Below, in pieces: positions 30,381 through 39,063 of a DNA stretch of 44,476 nucleotides (positions are counted from its first letter, which is position 1; the number at the start of each line of letters is the position of its first letter). The stretch spans positions 1-44,476 of the forward strand of contig NZ_FPBH01000053.1 of assembly GCF_900116445.1 (NCBI RefSeq), written 5' to 3'. This DNA is from Paraburkholderia aspalathi (GTDB taxonomy: Bacteria; Pseudomonadota; Gammaproteobacteria; Burkholderiales; Burkholderiaceae). A program made the position numbers and the translations under genes. Below the pieces are notes generated by a model. It saw only the letters and a list, made by a program, of their open reading frames with translations. It was not told the origin of the DNA and made no database searches.

Positions 30381-31763
30381 TCAATGCAGCCGGATCACCG
30401 GATGCACGCGTCGCCGCAACCAGTGGCTCGCGGAATCGAGCGCCATGCGTGCGAAGCCCGTCAATGTCATCACGTGGCGGCGATAGATGAGCTTGTAGAC
30501 GGCAGTGGCCAGCCAGCCGTCGACGAACACCGGCTGCGTCAGCAAGCTGTTGCTCAGGCTGCCGATCGTGCCTTCACGGCCGAAGCCGACTAACGTGCCC
30601 GCGTCGCGATAGACGAACTCCGGTAAAGGCTCGCCTTCGATTCTGCACTTCAGCGCACGCGCCAGAAACTGCGCCTGTTGGTGCGCGACCTGAGCGCGCG
30701 GCGCCAGGAACGCGTCCGCGTTTTCCGAAGAAGGGCAGGCCGCGCAGTCGCCGAGTCCAAATATGTTCGCGTCGTTCGTGCATTGCAGCGTGCGGTTCAC
30801 CTGCACCTGTGCGTTGCGATTTACCGCGATGCCGTCCAGCGTGCGCAACACCGGCGGCCCGGCGATGCCGGCTGTCCAGATCGCGATGTCGCTGGCGAGC
30901 GGCGCGCCTTCATTCGTCAGCACGGCGTCGGCGCGCACTTCGGTGACACGCGTGGCGTTCAACACGTCGACACCGAGATTGCCGAGCATCTTTTGTGCAC
31001 GCGCCGAGATCGTTTCGGAGAGGGCAGGCAGCACGCGCTCGCTGCTTTCGATCAGACGGATGCGGAAGTCGCGCACGGGGTCGAGCGAAAAGGGGCTATA
31101 GCGATTGAGCAGGCGCACCGTATCGCGCAACGCAGCGGCGAGTTCAACGCCCGTTGCTCCAGCACCGATGATGTTGATCGACACCGGCGTGTCCGCCTGC
31201 GCGGTCCGTGCGCGTCGCGCATGATTCGCACGCAGACAGGCGTCGAGCAGCTTGCGGCGAAACGCTTCCGCATGTGCGACCGATTCGAGCGGCAACGCGT
31301 GTTCGGCCGCGCCGGGCACGCCGAAATATTGCGTGACGCTGCCCATGGCCAGCACCAGCGTATCGAATGCAAGTTGCCGTGACGGCAGGATTTCGCGGCC
31401 GTCGGCGTCGTGGAGCGCATTCAGTGTGATGTGCCGGTTCGTGCGATCGAGCGCGGCGAGTTCGCCCTGTTCGAATTCAAAGCCGTGCCGTTGCGCCTGC
31501 ACGGCGTATTGCAATTGATGCGTGGCCGGGTCGAGTTGGCCCGACGCGGCTTCGTGCAGCAAGGGCTTCCAGAAATGCGTCGGCCAACGATCCACCAGCA
31601 CGATCTGTGCGAGACCGGCGCGTCCGAGCGTTTCTGAGAGTCGCGTAGCGAGCCCAAGGCCGCCGACCCCACCGCCGACGATCACGACGCGATGCGCCGC
31701 CGCTTGTTGCCCTTGCTCCCTGCGTTGCGCGGTAGAGGCTCCCTGCTGATCGATTGCAGCCAT
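30381..31763 (-). CDS. ndh: Type II NADH dehydrogenase (NAD(P)/FAD oxidoreductase)
   Basis: A 460-residue flavoprotein with two dinucleotide-binding folds: the FAD site HRVVIVGGGVGGLGLATRL (residues about 24-42) and the NADH site INIIGAGATGVELAAALRD. Also visible are WKPLLHEAASGQLD, the ATG-type IWTAGIAGPPVL and the FAD-end motif IFGLGDCAACP. The C-terminal 50 residues, with VYKLIYRRHVMTLTGFARMALD, are amphipathic and should bind the membrane face. NDH-2 enzymes pass electrons from NADH to quinone without pumping protons. The start has AGGAGG close upstream. It is divergent from a LysR gene 155 bases away that may control it. Confidence 0.92.
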   Translation of the reverse strand: MAAIDQQGASTAQRREQGQQAAAHRVVIVGGGVGGLGLATRLSETLGRAGLAQIVLVDRWPTHFWKPLLHEAASGQLDPATHQLQYAVQAQRHGFEFEQGELAALDRTNRHITLNALHDADGREILPSRQLAFDTLVLAMGSVTQYFGVPGAAEHALPLESVAHAEAFRRKLLDACLRANHARRARTAQADTPVSINIIGAGATGVELAAALRDTVRLLNRYSPFSLDPVRDFRIRLIESSERVLPALSETISARAQKMLGNLGVDVLNATRVTEVRADAVLTNEGAPLASDIAIWTAGIAGPPVLRTLDGIAVNRNAQVQVNRTLQCTNDANIFGLGDCAACPSSENADAFLAPRAQVAHQQAQFLARALKCRIEGEPLPEFVYRDAGTLVGFGREGTIGSLSNSLLTQPVFVDGWLATAVYKLIYRRHVMTLTGFARMALDSASHWLRRRVHPVIRLH

Positions 31764-31918
31764 GATCCGTATCCTCCTGAAGTTATCTGTGCCGAGCCGG
31801 CGAAGGCGTCTCGGGGCTATGTCCGGTATTCGTTCGCCTCATCTGTCAGGGCCAGTATAGAATCGGCTGAAACCGCAGCACAATTTAATGTTTCTGCACA
31901 ACATATAGGTTTTCACTT

Positions 31919-32899
31919 ATGTTAAAAGCCGCCACGTTTCGTCAATTGAAAGCCTTGCATACGGTCGCGAAGCTCGGCAGCGTGTCGCGCGCAGCGGAAG
32001 AATTGAAGCTCACGCAGCCGGCGGTGTCGCTTCAGGTGCGCCTGCTCGAAGAGGCAGCGGGTGCGCCGCTATTGCAGCGGGTGGGCCGTGGCGTGCAGTT
32101 GACTGCAGCGGGCGAAATCCTCGCGCGCTATGCGCTGGAAATCCTCGATCTGTGGAACGGCGCGGCGGATGATCTCGCCGCCTTGCATGGCGAGCAGGGC
32201 GGCACACTGCGCATTGGCGCGATCACCACCGCCGAATATCTGATCCCGCCTTTTCTGGTGCGCTTCACGGAATCGCGCCCGCAAGTGAAGGTGCAATTCA
32301 AGGTCGGCAATCGCGCCGACATCATCCGCATGCTGGCCACGCACGAGATCGATCTTGCGGTGATGGGTAGCGCGCCGCGTGAATTGCGCACAGTGGCCAC
32401 GGCGTTCGCCAAGCATCCGATGGCGTTCGTCGCCTCGCCTGCCCACGTGTTGATGAAGAAAAAGCGCTTGTCGCTGGACGATCTGCAAACCGCGAATCTG
32501 TTCGTGCGGGAGCGGGGCTCCGGCACGCGCTCGACGGTCGAGAATCTGTTTCGGCTCGCCGGTCACAAGCTGCATATCGGGTCTGAGCTCTCGAGCAACG
32601 AAGCGATCAAGCAACTGGTCGAGGCGGGGCTGGGCATCGCGTTTCTGTCGCTGCATGCGTGTTCGCTGGAATTTCAGGCGGGTCTGCTGGCGTTATTGCC
32701 TTTGCCCGCGAATCCAATCGAGCGCGACTGGTACGTGATGCATGTGTCCGACAAACGCCTGCCGCATGTCGCTGGCCTGTTCCGCGATTTTCTGATCGAG
32801 CACGGTATGTCAGGCGCGGTGCCGATCCCGCTGCCGACTGTCGCCGCCGCGAAACGGCGCCGCCAGGCGCGTGATGCGCGCGAAGCGAGCCCGATTTGA
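31919..32899 (+). CDS. LysR-family regulator, CbbR-like
   Basis: This 326-residue protein has a helix-turn-helix at residues 1-62 (TFRQLKALHTVAKLGSVSRA, LTQPAVSLQVRLLEEAAGAP) and an effector domain with LRIGAITTAEYLIPPFL and GLGIAFLSLHACSLE. These features place it in the CbbR/RbcR-like branch of LysR proteins. No Calvin cycle genes are nearby; the divergent neighbour is the type II NADH dehydrogenase, and the NCS1 permease follows on the same strand after 267 bases. Its target is therefore open; the divergent ndh-like gene is the first candidate. Confidence 0.92.
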   Translation: MLKAATFRQLKALHTVAKLGSVSRAAEELKLTQPAVSLQVRLLEEAAGAPLLQRVGRGVQLTAAGEILARYALEILDLWNGAADDLAALHGEQGGTLRIGAITTAEYLIPPFLVRFTESRPQVKVQFKVGNRADIIRMLATHEIDLAVMGSAPRELRTVATAFAKHPMAFVASPAHVLMKKKRLSLDDLQTANLFVRERGSGTRSTVENLFRLAGHKLHIGSELSSNEAIKQLVEAGLGIAFLSLHACSLEFQAGLLALLPLPANPIERDWYVMHVSDKRLPHVAGLFRDFLIEHGMSGAVPIPLPTVAAAKRRRQARDAREASPI

Positions 32900-33014
32900 G
32901 GCGCGGATTCTCGCTATTCGCTTCGACGTTTGCGTTAGAGCAAGCCCGGAGGAGGTCCTCGCGCGGTCTCCAGTTTCATTCGTAGAGCCTTATAGGACGG
33001 GCATTTCAGCTTAC

Positions 33015-33077
33015 ATCGCCCGCGATCGAAGTAAAGGTTGGGCGGGCGATATTTTTGCCCGCGCCGATTGTCTTTAC
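33015..33077 (+). promoter_or_regulatory. Structured leader of the NCS1 permease gene (riboswitch-like)
   Basis: GTAAAGG (33031-33037) pairs with TCTTTAC (33071-33077, one G-U pair), enclosing a second stem GCGGGC (33042-33047) with GCCCGC (33057-33062) and the loop GATATTTTT. An internal loop (TTGG opposite GCCGATTG region) joins the stems. ATCGCCCGC (33015-33023) is perfectly complementary to GCGGGCGAT (33042-33050), giving an alternative fold that excludes the inner stem. The element ends 89 bases before the permease start. Two exclusive folds in the leader of a nucleobase-type permease suggest a ligand-sensing RNA; a purine or xanthine sensor is one possibility, but I cannot verify a known class. 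Confidence 0.45.
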
Positions 33078-33166
33078 AGTGACGTCCAGATATCCGAGAA
33101 AAGTGGACGCCGCATCCTCGTGGCGAGCCATTGTGATTGACCTGGCCGTTACAGGAGTTGGAGACA

Positions 33167-34771
33167 ATGAGCAGCAACAGCATCACTCAAGTCGAAACAT
33201 TCGGTTTTGAACGCATTCCGGATCGCTCGCGTTATGCGCGGCCGATCGATCTGTTCCGCTTGCTGTTCGGCGGTTGCAATACCTTTTCCACCTCGGTGCT
33301 CGGCAGTTTTCCCGTGCTGCTCGGTCTGTCGTTCAAGGCGGGCGTTTATTCGATCGTGCTTGGCGTGGTGATCGGTTCGTGCATTCTTGCGCCGATGGGC
33401 CTGTTCGGTCCGCGCAACGGTACGAGCGATCCGGTTTCGTCGGGGGCGCATTTCGGCATTCATGGCCGGATCGTCGGCTCCTTTCTGGCGGTGTTGACCG
33501 CCGTCGCGTTCTTCTCGCTGGCGGTGTGGAGTTCGGGCGACGCGCTCGTGGGCGGCGCGAATCATCTGCTCGGCCTGCCGGTCAACTGGATGACGCTGAG
33601 CTTCGCGTACGGTCTCTTTGCGGTGCTGGTACTGACCGTTTGCGTCTACGGTTTCCGCTTCATGTTGTGGGTCAACAAGATCGCCGTGTGGGCCGCGAGT
33701 CTGCTGTTCGTGGTCGGCATCGTGGCGTTCGCCGGGCCGTTCAATAGCGCGTACGCCGGCAAGGTGGCGCTCGGTTCGGTGGGTTTCTGGCCGGCGTTCG
33801 TGAGCGCCGTGCTGGTTGCGATGAGCAATCCGGTGTCGTTCGCCTGCACGCTCGGCGACTGGGCTCGTTATATTCCGCAGAACACGCCGAAGAAGCGCAC
33901 GATCCTCGCGGTGATGCTCGCGCAACTGGCCACCTTCGTGCCGTTCTTCTTCGGCCTCGCCACGGCGACAATCATTGCCAGTAAGGCGCCGGATTTTATC
34001 GCCTCGAATAACTACGTGGGCGGGTTGCTGGCGATCTCGCCGAACTGGTTCTTTCTGCCGGTGTGTCTGATTGCGATCATCGGCGGGATGTCGACGGGCA
34101 CCACCGCGCTGTACGGCACCGGGCTCGATATGTCGAGCATGTTCCCCAAGTTTCTGAACCGCGTGCGCGCCACGCTGCTGATCGGCAGCCTCGCCATCGG
34201 CTTCATTTTTCTCGGCCGTTTCGCCTTTAATCTGGTCGAAAGCGTGTCGACGTTCTCGGTGCTGATCAACGTCTGCAGTTGCCCGTGGATGGTGATCATG
34301 ATCATCGGCTTCGTGACGCGACGCGGTTTCTATCTGTCCGACGATCTGCAGGTATTCAATCGCGGCGGCCGTGGCGGTCACTACTGGTTCACGCACGGCT
34401 GGAACTGGCGCGCGATGGGCGCGTGGATTCCGAGCGCGGTGGTCGGCCTGTGCTTCGTCAATCTGCCGGATCAGTTCGTCGGTCCGCTCGGGCAGCTCGC
34501 CGGTGGTCTCGACATCAGCATGCCGGTTTCGTTGACGCTGGCCTGCGCGTTGTACATCGCGTTGCTGCAGTGCTTTCCTGAACCGGATGGCGTGTATGGG
34601 CCGCTTGGCCGACGTTGGTTGCGTAGCGGTCCGCAGCGCAATGCGACGGTGCATCCGGTGGTGCCGGTGACCAGGCTTAAGGCCGGCGGCGCGCAAATGA
34701 AGACGCAACCGCAGCAGCACGCCGTACGACGTGAACGCGAAGAAGTGCTGGACACGCAGGACGCGGGTTGA
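33167..34771 (+). CDS. NCS1-family permease (purine/cytosine/allantoin type)
   Basis: This 534-residue inner membrane transporter has about 12 helices. The ATG at 33167 (MSSNSITQVE) has GGAG within reach; an in-frame TTG-type upstream start at 33137 is unlikely. NCS1 features are the N-terminal RPIDLFRLLFGGCNTFSTSVLGSF, GTSDPVSSGAHFGIHG, the LGDWARYIPQNTPKK segment after helix 6 and the STGTTALYGTGLDM stretch. Members import nucleobases, hydantoins, allantoin or related compounds with sodium or protons. The hydrophilic tail after about residue 490 is long. A structured leader precedes it, and oxidoreductase, cupin and aldehyde dehydrogenase genes follow, suggesting uptake of a nitrogen compound for oxidation. 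Confidence 0.92.
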   Translation: MSSNSITQVETFGFERIPDRSRYARPIDLFRLLFGGCNTFSTSVLGSFPVLLGLSFKAGVYSIVLGVVIGSCILAPMGLFGPRNGTSDPVSSGAHFGIHGRIVGSFLAVLTAVAFFSLAVWSSGDALVGGANHLLGLPVNWMTLSFAYGLFAVLVLTVCVYGFRFMLWVNKIAVWAASLLFVVGIVAFAGPFNSAYAGKVALGSVGFWPAFVSAVLVAMSNPVSFACTLGDWARYIPQNTPKKRTILAVMLAQLATFVPFFFGLATATIIASKAPDFIASNNYVGGLLAISPNWFFLPVCLIAIIGGMSTGTTALYGTGLDMSSMFPKFLNRVRATLLIGSLAIGFIFLGRFAFNLVESVSTFSVLINVCSCPWMVIMIIGFVTRRGFYLSDDLQVFNRGGRGGHYWFTHGWNWRAMGAWIPSAVVGLCFVNLPDQFVGPLGQLAGGLDISMPVSLTLACALYIALLQCFPEPDGVYGPLGRRWLRSGPQRNATVHPVVPVTRLKAGGAQMKTQPQQHAVRREREEVLDTQDAG

Positions 34772-34930
34772 ATCGTGCGGTTCGAGGTGTTCAATGCAAG
34801 GCGCAGGGACACGGCGCCGAACGCAGCATCGAGGTGGCATTAGAAGCTGCGTTCAAGTGTCACCAAGACCGCACCGAAGCAACAGTCGCGCAGTAAATGC
34901 AATGGTATTCAAGTTGAGTAGGCAAACAAA

Positions 34931-36322
34931 ATGAGCGAGTCAGTAAAGCGCGCGTTTGAAGGTGTAAAGCTGTTTCCGTTCTGGCTGGACAATCCGCGTG
35001 CACCGGCTGTCGAACGGGAATTGATCGGACCGACTTCCGCGGATCTGGTGATCGTTGGCGGTGGGTTCACCGGTTTGTGGGCCGCGATTCAGGCGAAAGA
35101 AGCAGACCCATCACTCGACGTCGTGCTGGTCGAAGCAGGGAAGGTGGCTTACGGCGCATCGGGCCGTCCGGGCGGGATCATTTCCACGTCGGTGATGCAT
35201 GGTCTGCCGAATGCGACGCGCGTCTTTCCACAAGACCTCGACGTGCTGGAAAAGCTGGGCCAGGAGAATCTCGACGGCTTCAAGGAGTCGTTGACGCGTT
35301 ACGGCATTGAAGCGGACGTCGAATGGAATGGCGAGATGACGGTCGCGGTCGATCCGGGCCACCTCGATCATCTGAAAGGCGATTACGAACTGCACGTAGC
35401 CCACGGGCATGATGTCGTTTTGCTCGACAGCAAAGGCGCCCGCGAACAACTCGATTCACCGCTGTTCGCAGCCGCGATGTGGTCGCGCAATCGCAGCGGC
35501 ACGATTCATCCGGCGAAACTCGCGTGGGGCCTTAAGGCCGCCGCGCTGAAACTCGGTGTGCGTTTGCACGAACACTCGCCGATCACGCGCATGGAAGATC
35601 GCGGCGCAACGATGATGGTGCACACCCAGGCGGGCAGCATCGAAACGCCACGCGTGCTGCTTGGCACCGGCACGGCGGATGTGGGCGTGACCGACATCAA
35701 GCGCCGCGTGATGCAGGTGCGCGATCACATCATCGCGACTGCGCCGTTGAGCGACGAGCAGATGGCACGGATCGGCTGGAACAATCGCCAGGGCATCTAC
35801 GATACGCGCACGCAGCTCAATTATTTCCGTCTCACCAAAGACAACCGGATCATTTTCGGCGGCCGTGTGAGCTATCACTTCGGCGGCGATCCAAATCCGG
35901 CCGCGGATCGTGACGAGAGCACATACTACAAGCTCGCCGAAGCCTTCTACCGTACGTTCCCGCAACTGGACGACGTGCGCTTCACCCATGCATGGGGTGG
36001 TCCGATCGACTACTGCTCGCGTGGCGCCGTGTTCGCGCGCCGCTATCACGGTGGCAAGAGCGTGTTCGTCGCGGGCTATACGGGGTTCGGCGTGGCGGGC
36101 AGCCGCTTTGGTGCGAAGATGGGGCTCGACATGCTGTGGAATCGCGAGACGTTGATTACGTCGCTGGATATTTCGCGCAAGGGGCCGTCGTATATTCCGC
36201 CGGAACCATTGCGCTGGATCGCCGCGAAGATTACCTTCAACGCATTCGACGGGGCCGACGATCGCGGCGGCTGGCGGCGTCTCTGGATCAATTCGATCAA
36301 GGCGCTGGGCTTCCCGATGTAG
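34931..36322 (+). CDS. FAD-dependent amine/amino acid oxidoreductase (DAO family, PuuB/OrdL-like)
   Basis: A 463-residue cytoplasmic flavoenzyme. The FAD-binding motif is ADLVIVGGGFTGLWAAIQAKE (residues about 37-57), followed by the PuuB-type GKVAYGASGRPGGIIS. The C-terminal VFVAGYTGFGVAGSRFGAKMGLD closes the FAD site. Related enzymes oxidise gamma-glutamylputrescine or other secondary amines, giving an aldehyde, and an aldehyde dehydrogenase lies two genes on. The extreme C-terminus (about 410-463) is longer than in plain PuuB proteins. It follows the permease by 159 bases on the same strand. The exact substrate is not determinable from sequence. Confidence 0.9.
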   Translation: MSESVKRAFEGVKLFPFWLDNPRAPAVERELIGPTSADLVIVGGGFTGLWAAIQAKEADPSLDVVLVEAGKVAYGASGRPGGIISTSVMHGLPNATRVFPQDLDVLEKLGQENLDGFKESLTRYGIEADVEWNGEMTVAVDPGHLDHLKGDYELHVAHGHDVVLLDSKGAREQLDSPLFAAAMWSRNRSGTIHPAKLAWGLKAAALKLGVRLHEHSPITRMEDRGATMMVHTQAGSIETPRVLLGTGTADVGVTDIKRRVMQVRDHIIATAPLSDEQMARIGWNNRQGIYDTRTQLNYFRLTKDNRIIFGGRVSYHFGGDPNPAADRDESTYYKLAEAFYRTFPQLDDVRFTHAWGGPIDYCSRGAVFARRYHGGKSVFVAGYTGFGVAGSRFGAKMGLDMLWNRETLITSLDISRKGPSYIPPEPLRWIAAKITFNAFDGADDRGGWRRLWINSIKALGFPM

Positions 36323-36376
36323 TTGCTGCGGTAGGTGTCGATGTGTCCGGCGGTTTTTTTTGATTGCCGCCAGAAT

Positions 36377-36410
36377 AAAAAAACCGCACCTTAAGGGGTG
36401 CGGTTCTTGT
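36377..36410. terminator. Terminator between oxidoreductase and cupin genes
   Basis: A 9-bp stem AACCGCACC (36382-36390) with GGTGCGGTT (36397-36405) is preceded by a run of A, which makes a strong T run for minus-strand transcripts (the cupin gene); the plus side has only CTTGTT. A further GGCGG/CCGCC pair around eight T lies just before it (about 36349-36371) and may help stop plus-strand transcripts. Confidence 0.82.
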
Positions 36411-36437
36411 TGAAGCAACGCTGCGATGCAGTATGAA

Positions 36438-36809
36438 TCAACCGCAGTAGACGATGCTGTACTTCTTGGTCGCCACCGGCATATGCCACGTGCCCGAGAA
36501 GCCCTTGTGCAGGATGAAGGCGTCGCCGGCGGCATAGCGTTCGCTGCGGCCGTCGTCGCTGGTAATGACGACTTCGCCTTCGATCAGCACGCAGACTTCG
36601 TGGATCGGCAGGTCGGCCAGCTTCAGCGTGCCCGCATCGCATTGCCATACGCCTGCGGACAGCATGTTGCTCGCGTCGGAGAAGGCGTTGAGGGCGTGCG
36701 GCGCCGTGGCGCCTTCGAGAATGACGTCGGCGGGATCGTGCAGGGCGGGGTTCAGGCCGGAAGCGCCGGGGCCTTTAGCGTCGATGCGGGTGAAAGTGAT
36801 GGTGCTCAT
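36438..36809 (-). CDS. Cupin-domain protein (Cupin_3 / DUF861-like)
   Basis: This 123-residue single-domain cupin starts at the ATG at 36809 (MSTITFTRID), with AGGAGAG four bases upstream; a longer in-frame reading upstream is not supported. The cupin core is seen in LIEGEVVITSDDGRSERYAAGDAFILHKGFSGTWHMPVATKKYSIVY, similar to small ethanolamine or ureidoglycine-related cupins. It is divergent from the aldehyde dehydrogenase and convergent with the DAO oxidoreductase, so it belongs to this catabolic neighbourhood. Whether it is an enzyme or a ligand-binding protein is not clear. Confidence 0.88.
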   Translation of the reverse strand: MSTITFTRIDAKGPGASGLNPALHDPADVILEGATAPHALNAFSDASNMLSAGVWQCDAGTLKLADLPIHEVCVLIEGEVVITSDDGRSERYAAGDAFILHKGFSGTWHMPVATKKYSIVYCG

Positions 36810-37015
36810 GTGTCTCTCCTGGTTATGTGGTCGAAAACAAGTGATTCGAAGACGGAATCGAAGCAGAACCGGAGTCTGAGCCAAAGCTGCGTAGCGATGA
36901 ATTTCGATTTGAAGACATTCAGATTGAGCGGCGTCGATGTAAAGCATTCGATACCGCTCCCGGGCGCTTTCTCGGCCCAAGGTCTGACCCAACCATTCAT
37001 GTAAAGGACAAGCCC

Positions 37016-38452
37016 ATGCAACACGCCAAACAGTTTTATATCGACGGACAATGGGTCGATCCGCAAAACCCGGCAGGCGCTGCCACGCTCGACGTGATCG
37101 ACCCGTCCACGGCTACCGCGTTCGCGCAGATTTCGCTCGGCAGCGCGGCCGATGTCGACCGTGCCGTGGCTGCGGCGAAGCGTGCCTTTCCGGCCTACAG
37201 CGAGACCACGATCGCGCAGCGAATCGATTTGCTGCAAGCGATTCTCGACGTCTACCGCAAGCGCTACGACGACATGGTGCACGCGATCAGCCGCGAGATG
37301 GGCGCACCGCTGCAGTATGCGAACGATGCTCAGGCATGGACCGGCGTCGCGCATCTGGAAACGATGATCCGCACGCTCGACACGTTCGAATTCGAGTACG
37401 TGAAGAGCAGCATTCTGATTCGCAAGGAGGCGGTCGGCGTGTGCGGGCTGATTACGCCGTGGAACTGGCCGGCCTTGCAGATCGCCACCAAGGTCGTGCC
37501 CGCGCTCGCGGCCGGTTGCACGATGGTGCTCAAGCCTTCGGAACTGGCGCCGCTCTCCGGCATCATCTTCGCCGAGATCCTCGACGAGGCGGGTGTGCCG
37601 GCCGGCGTGTTCAACCTCGTCAACGGTGAAGGCGCAACGGTGGGCGAGGCGATGTCGCGTCATCCGGACATCGACATGATGTCGTTCACCGGCTCGACGC
37701 GTGCAGGCGTGCAAGTCGCGAAGGCCGCGGCGGATACGGTCAAGCGCGTGCACCAGGAGCTGGGCGGCAAATCGGCCAACCTGATTCTCGAAGATGCCGA
37801 TCTGAAGCAGGCGGTGATGCGCGGCGCCCGTGCATGTTTCGACAACAGCGGCCAGTCGTGCGATGCGCCCACGCGCATGTTCGTGCCGCGCGCACGCCTC
37901 GCCGAGGCATTGGGCTATGCGAAAGAAGCGGCTGAAGCCCTGGTCGTCGGTCCCGCGGATGCGAAGGGCATCGACCTCGGGCCGGTCATCAGCGAGCAGC
38001 AGTTCGACAAGATCCAGCGGCTGATCGGTGTGGGCGTCGAAGAGGGCGCCACGCTGGTGGCCGGCGGCCCGGGCCGGCCTGAGGGATTGAAGGATGGTTA
38101 CTTCGTGCGCCCGACGGTGTTCGGCAACGTCACGCCGAACATGACGATCGCGCGCGAAGAGATCTTCGGCCCGGTGCTGTCGATTCTCGGCTACGACTCG
38201 GAAGATGACGCGATCGCGATGGCCAACGACAGCCTCTACGGCCTCGCGGGCTATGTGCAATCCGCCTCGATCGAGCATGCGCATGCCGTGGCGAAGCGCC
38301 TGCGTACCGGCACGATCTATCTGAACTACGCGGACTACAGCCCCGATGCACCGTTCGGCGGCTTCAAGCAATCGGGCAACGGCCGTGAGTACGGCGAGTT
38401 CGGTCTGGAAGATTTTCTGGAGATCAAAGGCGTGGTGGGTTACGCAAGTTGA
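37016..38452 (+). CDS. NAD(P)-dependent aldehyde dehydrogenase
   Basis: This 478-residue cytoplasmic enzyme oxidises an aldehyde to the acid. Catalytic elements are all present: Asn150 (TPWNWP), Glu248 (HQELGGKSANLIL) and the nucleophile Cys282 in NSGQSCDAPTR, where Asp replaces the more usual Asn after the Cys. The C-terminal FGGFKQSGNGREYGEFGLEDFLEIK is typical of the family. AAGGA lies about seven bases before the ATG. It is divergent from the cupin gene with a 206-base gap. Together with the DAO oxidoreductase it could convert an amine to an acid in two steps. Confidence 0.94.
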   Translation: MQHAKQFYIDGQWVDPQNPAGAATLDVIDPSTATAFAQISLGSAADVDRAVAAAKRAFPAYSETTIAQRIDLLQAILDVYRKRYDDMVHAISREMGAPLQYANDAQAWTGVAHLETMIRTLDTFEFEYVKSSILIRKEAVGVCGLITPWNWPALQIATKVVPALAAGCTMVLKPSELAPLSGIIFAEILDEAGVPAGVFNLVNGEGATVGEAMSRHPDIDMMSFTGSTRAGVQVAKAAADTVKRVHQELGGKSANLILEDADLKQAVMRGARACFDNSGQSCDAPTRMFVPRARLAEALGYAKEAAEALVVGPADAKGIDLGPVISEQQFDKIQRLIGVGVEEGATLVAGGPGRPEGLKDGYFVRPTVFGNVTPNMTIAREEIFGPVLSILGYDSEDDAIAMANDSLYGLAGYVQSASIEHAHAVAKRLRTGTIYLNYADYSPDAPFGGFKQSGNGREYGEFGLEDFLEIKGVVGYAS

Positions 38453-38542
38453 CGCTGCGCGACGGCCGGGCGGTGAGAGACCCCAACGCACCGGCAGTTT
38501 TTCGATGGCGGTTCCAATCTGCGAACGCTGTTGGCGGGCGTC

Positions 38543-38548
38543 TATAAT
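38543..38548 (+). promoter_or_regulatory. Candidate -10 box of the lipoprotein gene
   Basis: A perfect TATAAT lies 34 bases before the GTG start at 38582, in otherwise GC-rich sequence. No good -35 box is visible at the right spacing, so the call rests on the -10 box alone. Confidence 0.4.
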
Positions 38549-38581
38549 CTTTGCCGGAATTCGCCATCGGATCTTGAACCA

Positions 38582-39040
38582 GTGAAAAAGACTATCGCTA
38601 TTGCGCTTGCTGCGCTTGCCCTGGGCGGCTGTTCATCCACAGAAAAACAGGAAGCTCAGGCGCGCGACTTTACCCGCTCAGAGAGCCTGCTCGATAGCGC
38701 CCAGCGTAACGCCGCTGTCGGGTGCGCGGATCAGGCGCAGTGTGACAAGGCCTGGTCGCTCACGAAGGACTACGTGGCGGCGCATTCTTACACGTCGATC
38801 GTCCGCGCGGACGCGGTGGCGATCGAGACCGACGTGCCGAGCCGCTCGGGACATGCGGTCTATTCGGCCACGCGCGTGACCAAGGGCAGCGGGGCGACGA
38901 TCACGCTGTACGCGCAGTGCCGTGGCATGTACGGCCAGGATCGCGCGATGGGCTCCGACTACGATGATTGCGTCAAGCAGATCGGTCCGACGCAAAACGG
39001 CTTCGTGCCGTATCTTCAGCAGCATCTATCCAGCCAGTAA
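38582..39040 (+). CDS. Lipoprotein of unknown function
   Basis: A 152-residue protein. The GTG at 38582 gives VKKTIAIALAALALGGC, a textbook lipoprotein signal with the lipidated Cys at residue 17; an upstream in-frame ATG at 38531 would bury this signal behind 17 extra residues and overlaps the promoter. The mature part contains two cysteine pairs (GCADQAQCDKAW near the middle, CRGMYGQDRAMGSDYDDC near the end) and the conserved-looking RADAVAIETDVPSRSGHAVYSATRV. Similar lipoproteins occur in Burkholderia without an assigned role. It is convergent with the ATP-grasp gene. Confidence 0.85.
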   Translation: MKKTIAIALAALALGGCSSTEKQEAQARDFTRSESLLDSAQRNAAVGCADQAQCDKAWSLTKDYVAAHSYTSIVRADAVAIETDVPSRSGHAVYSATRVTKGSGATITLYAQCRGMYGQDRAMGSDYDDCVKQIGPTQNGFVPYLQQHLSSQ

Positions 39041-39063
39041 CGGACGAACCTTCGGATGAACCT

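Noticed and set aside
33149..34840. 563-residue ORF antisense to the NCS1 permease
   Set aside because: Charged, domain-free product mirroring codon bias of the membrane protein on the other strand.
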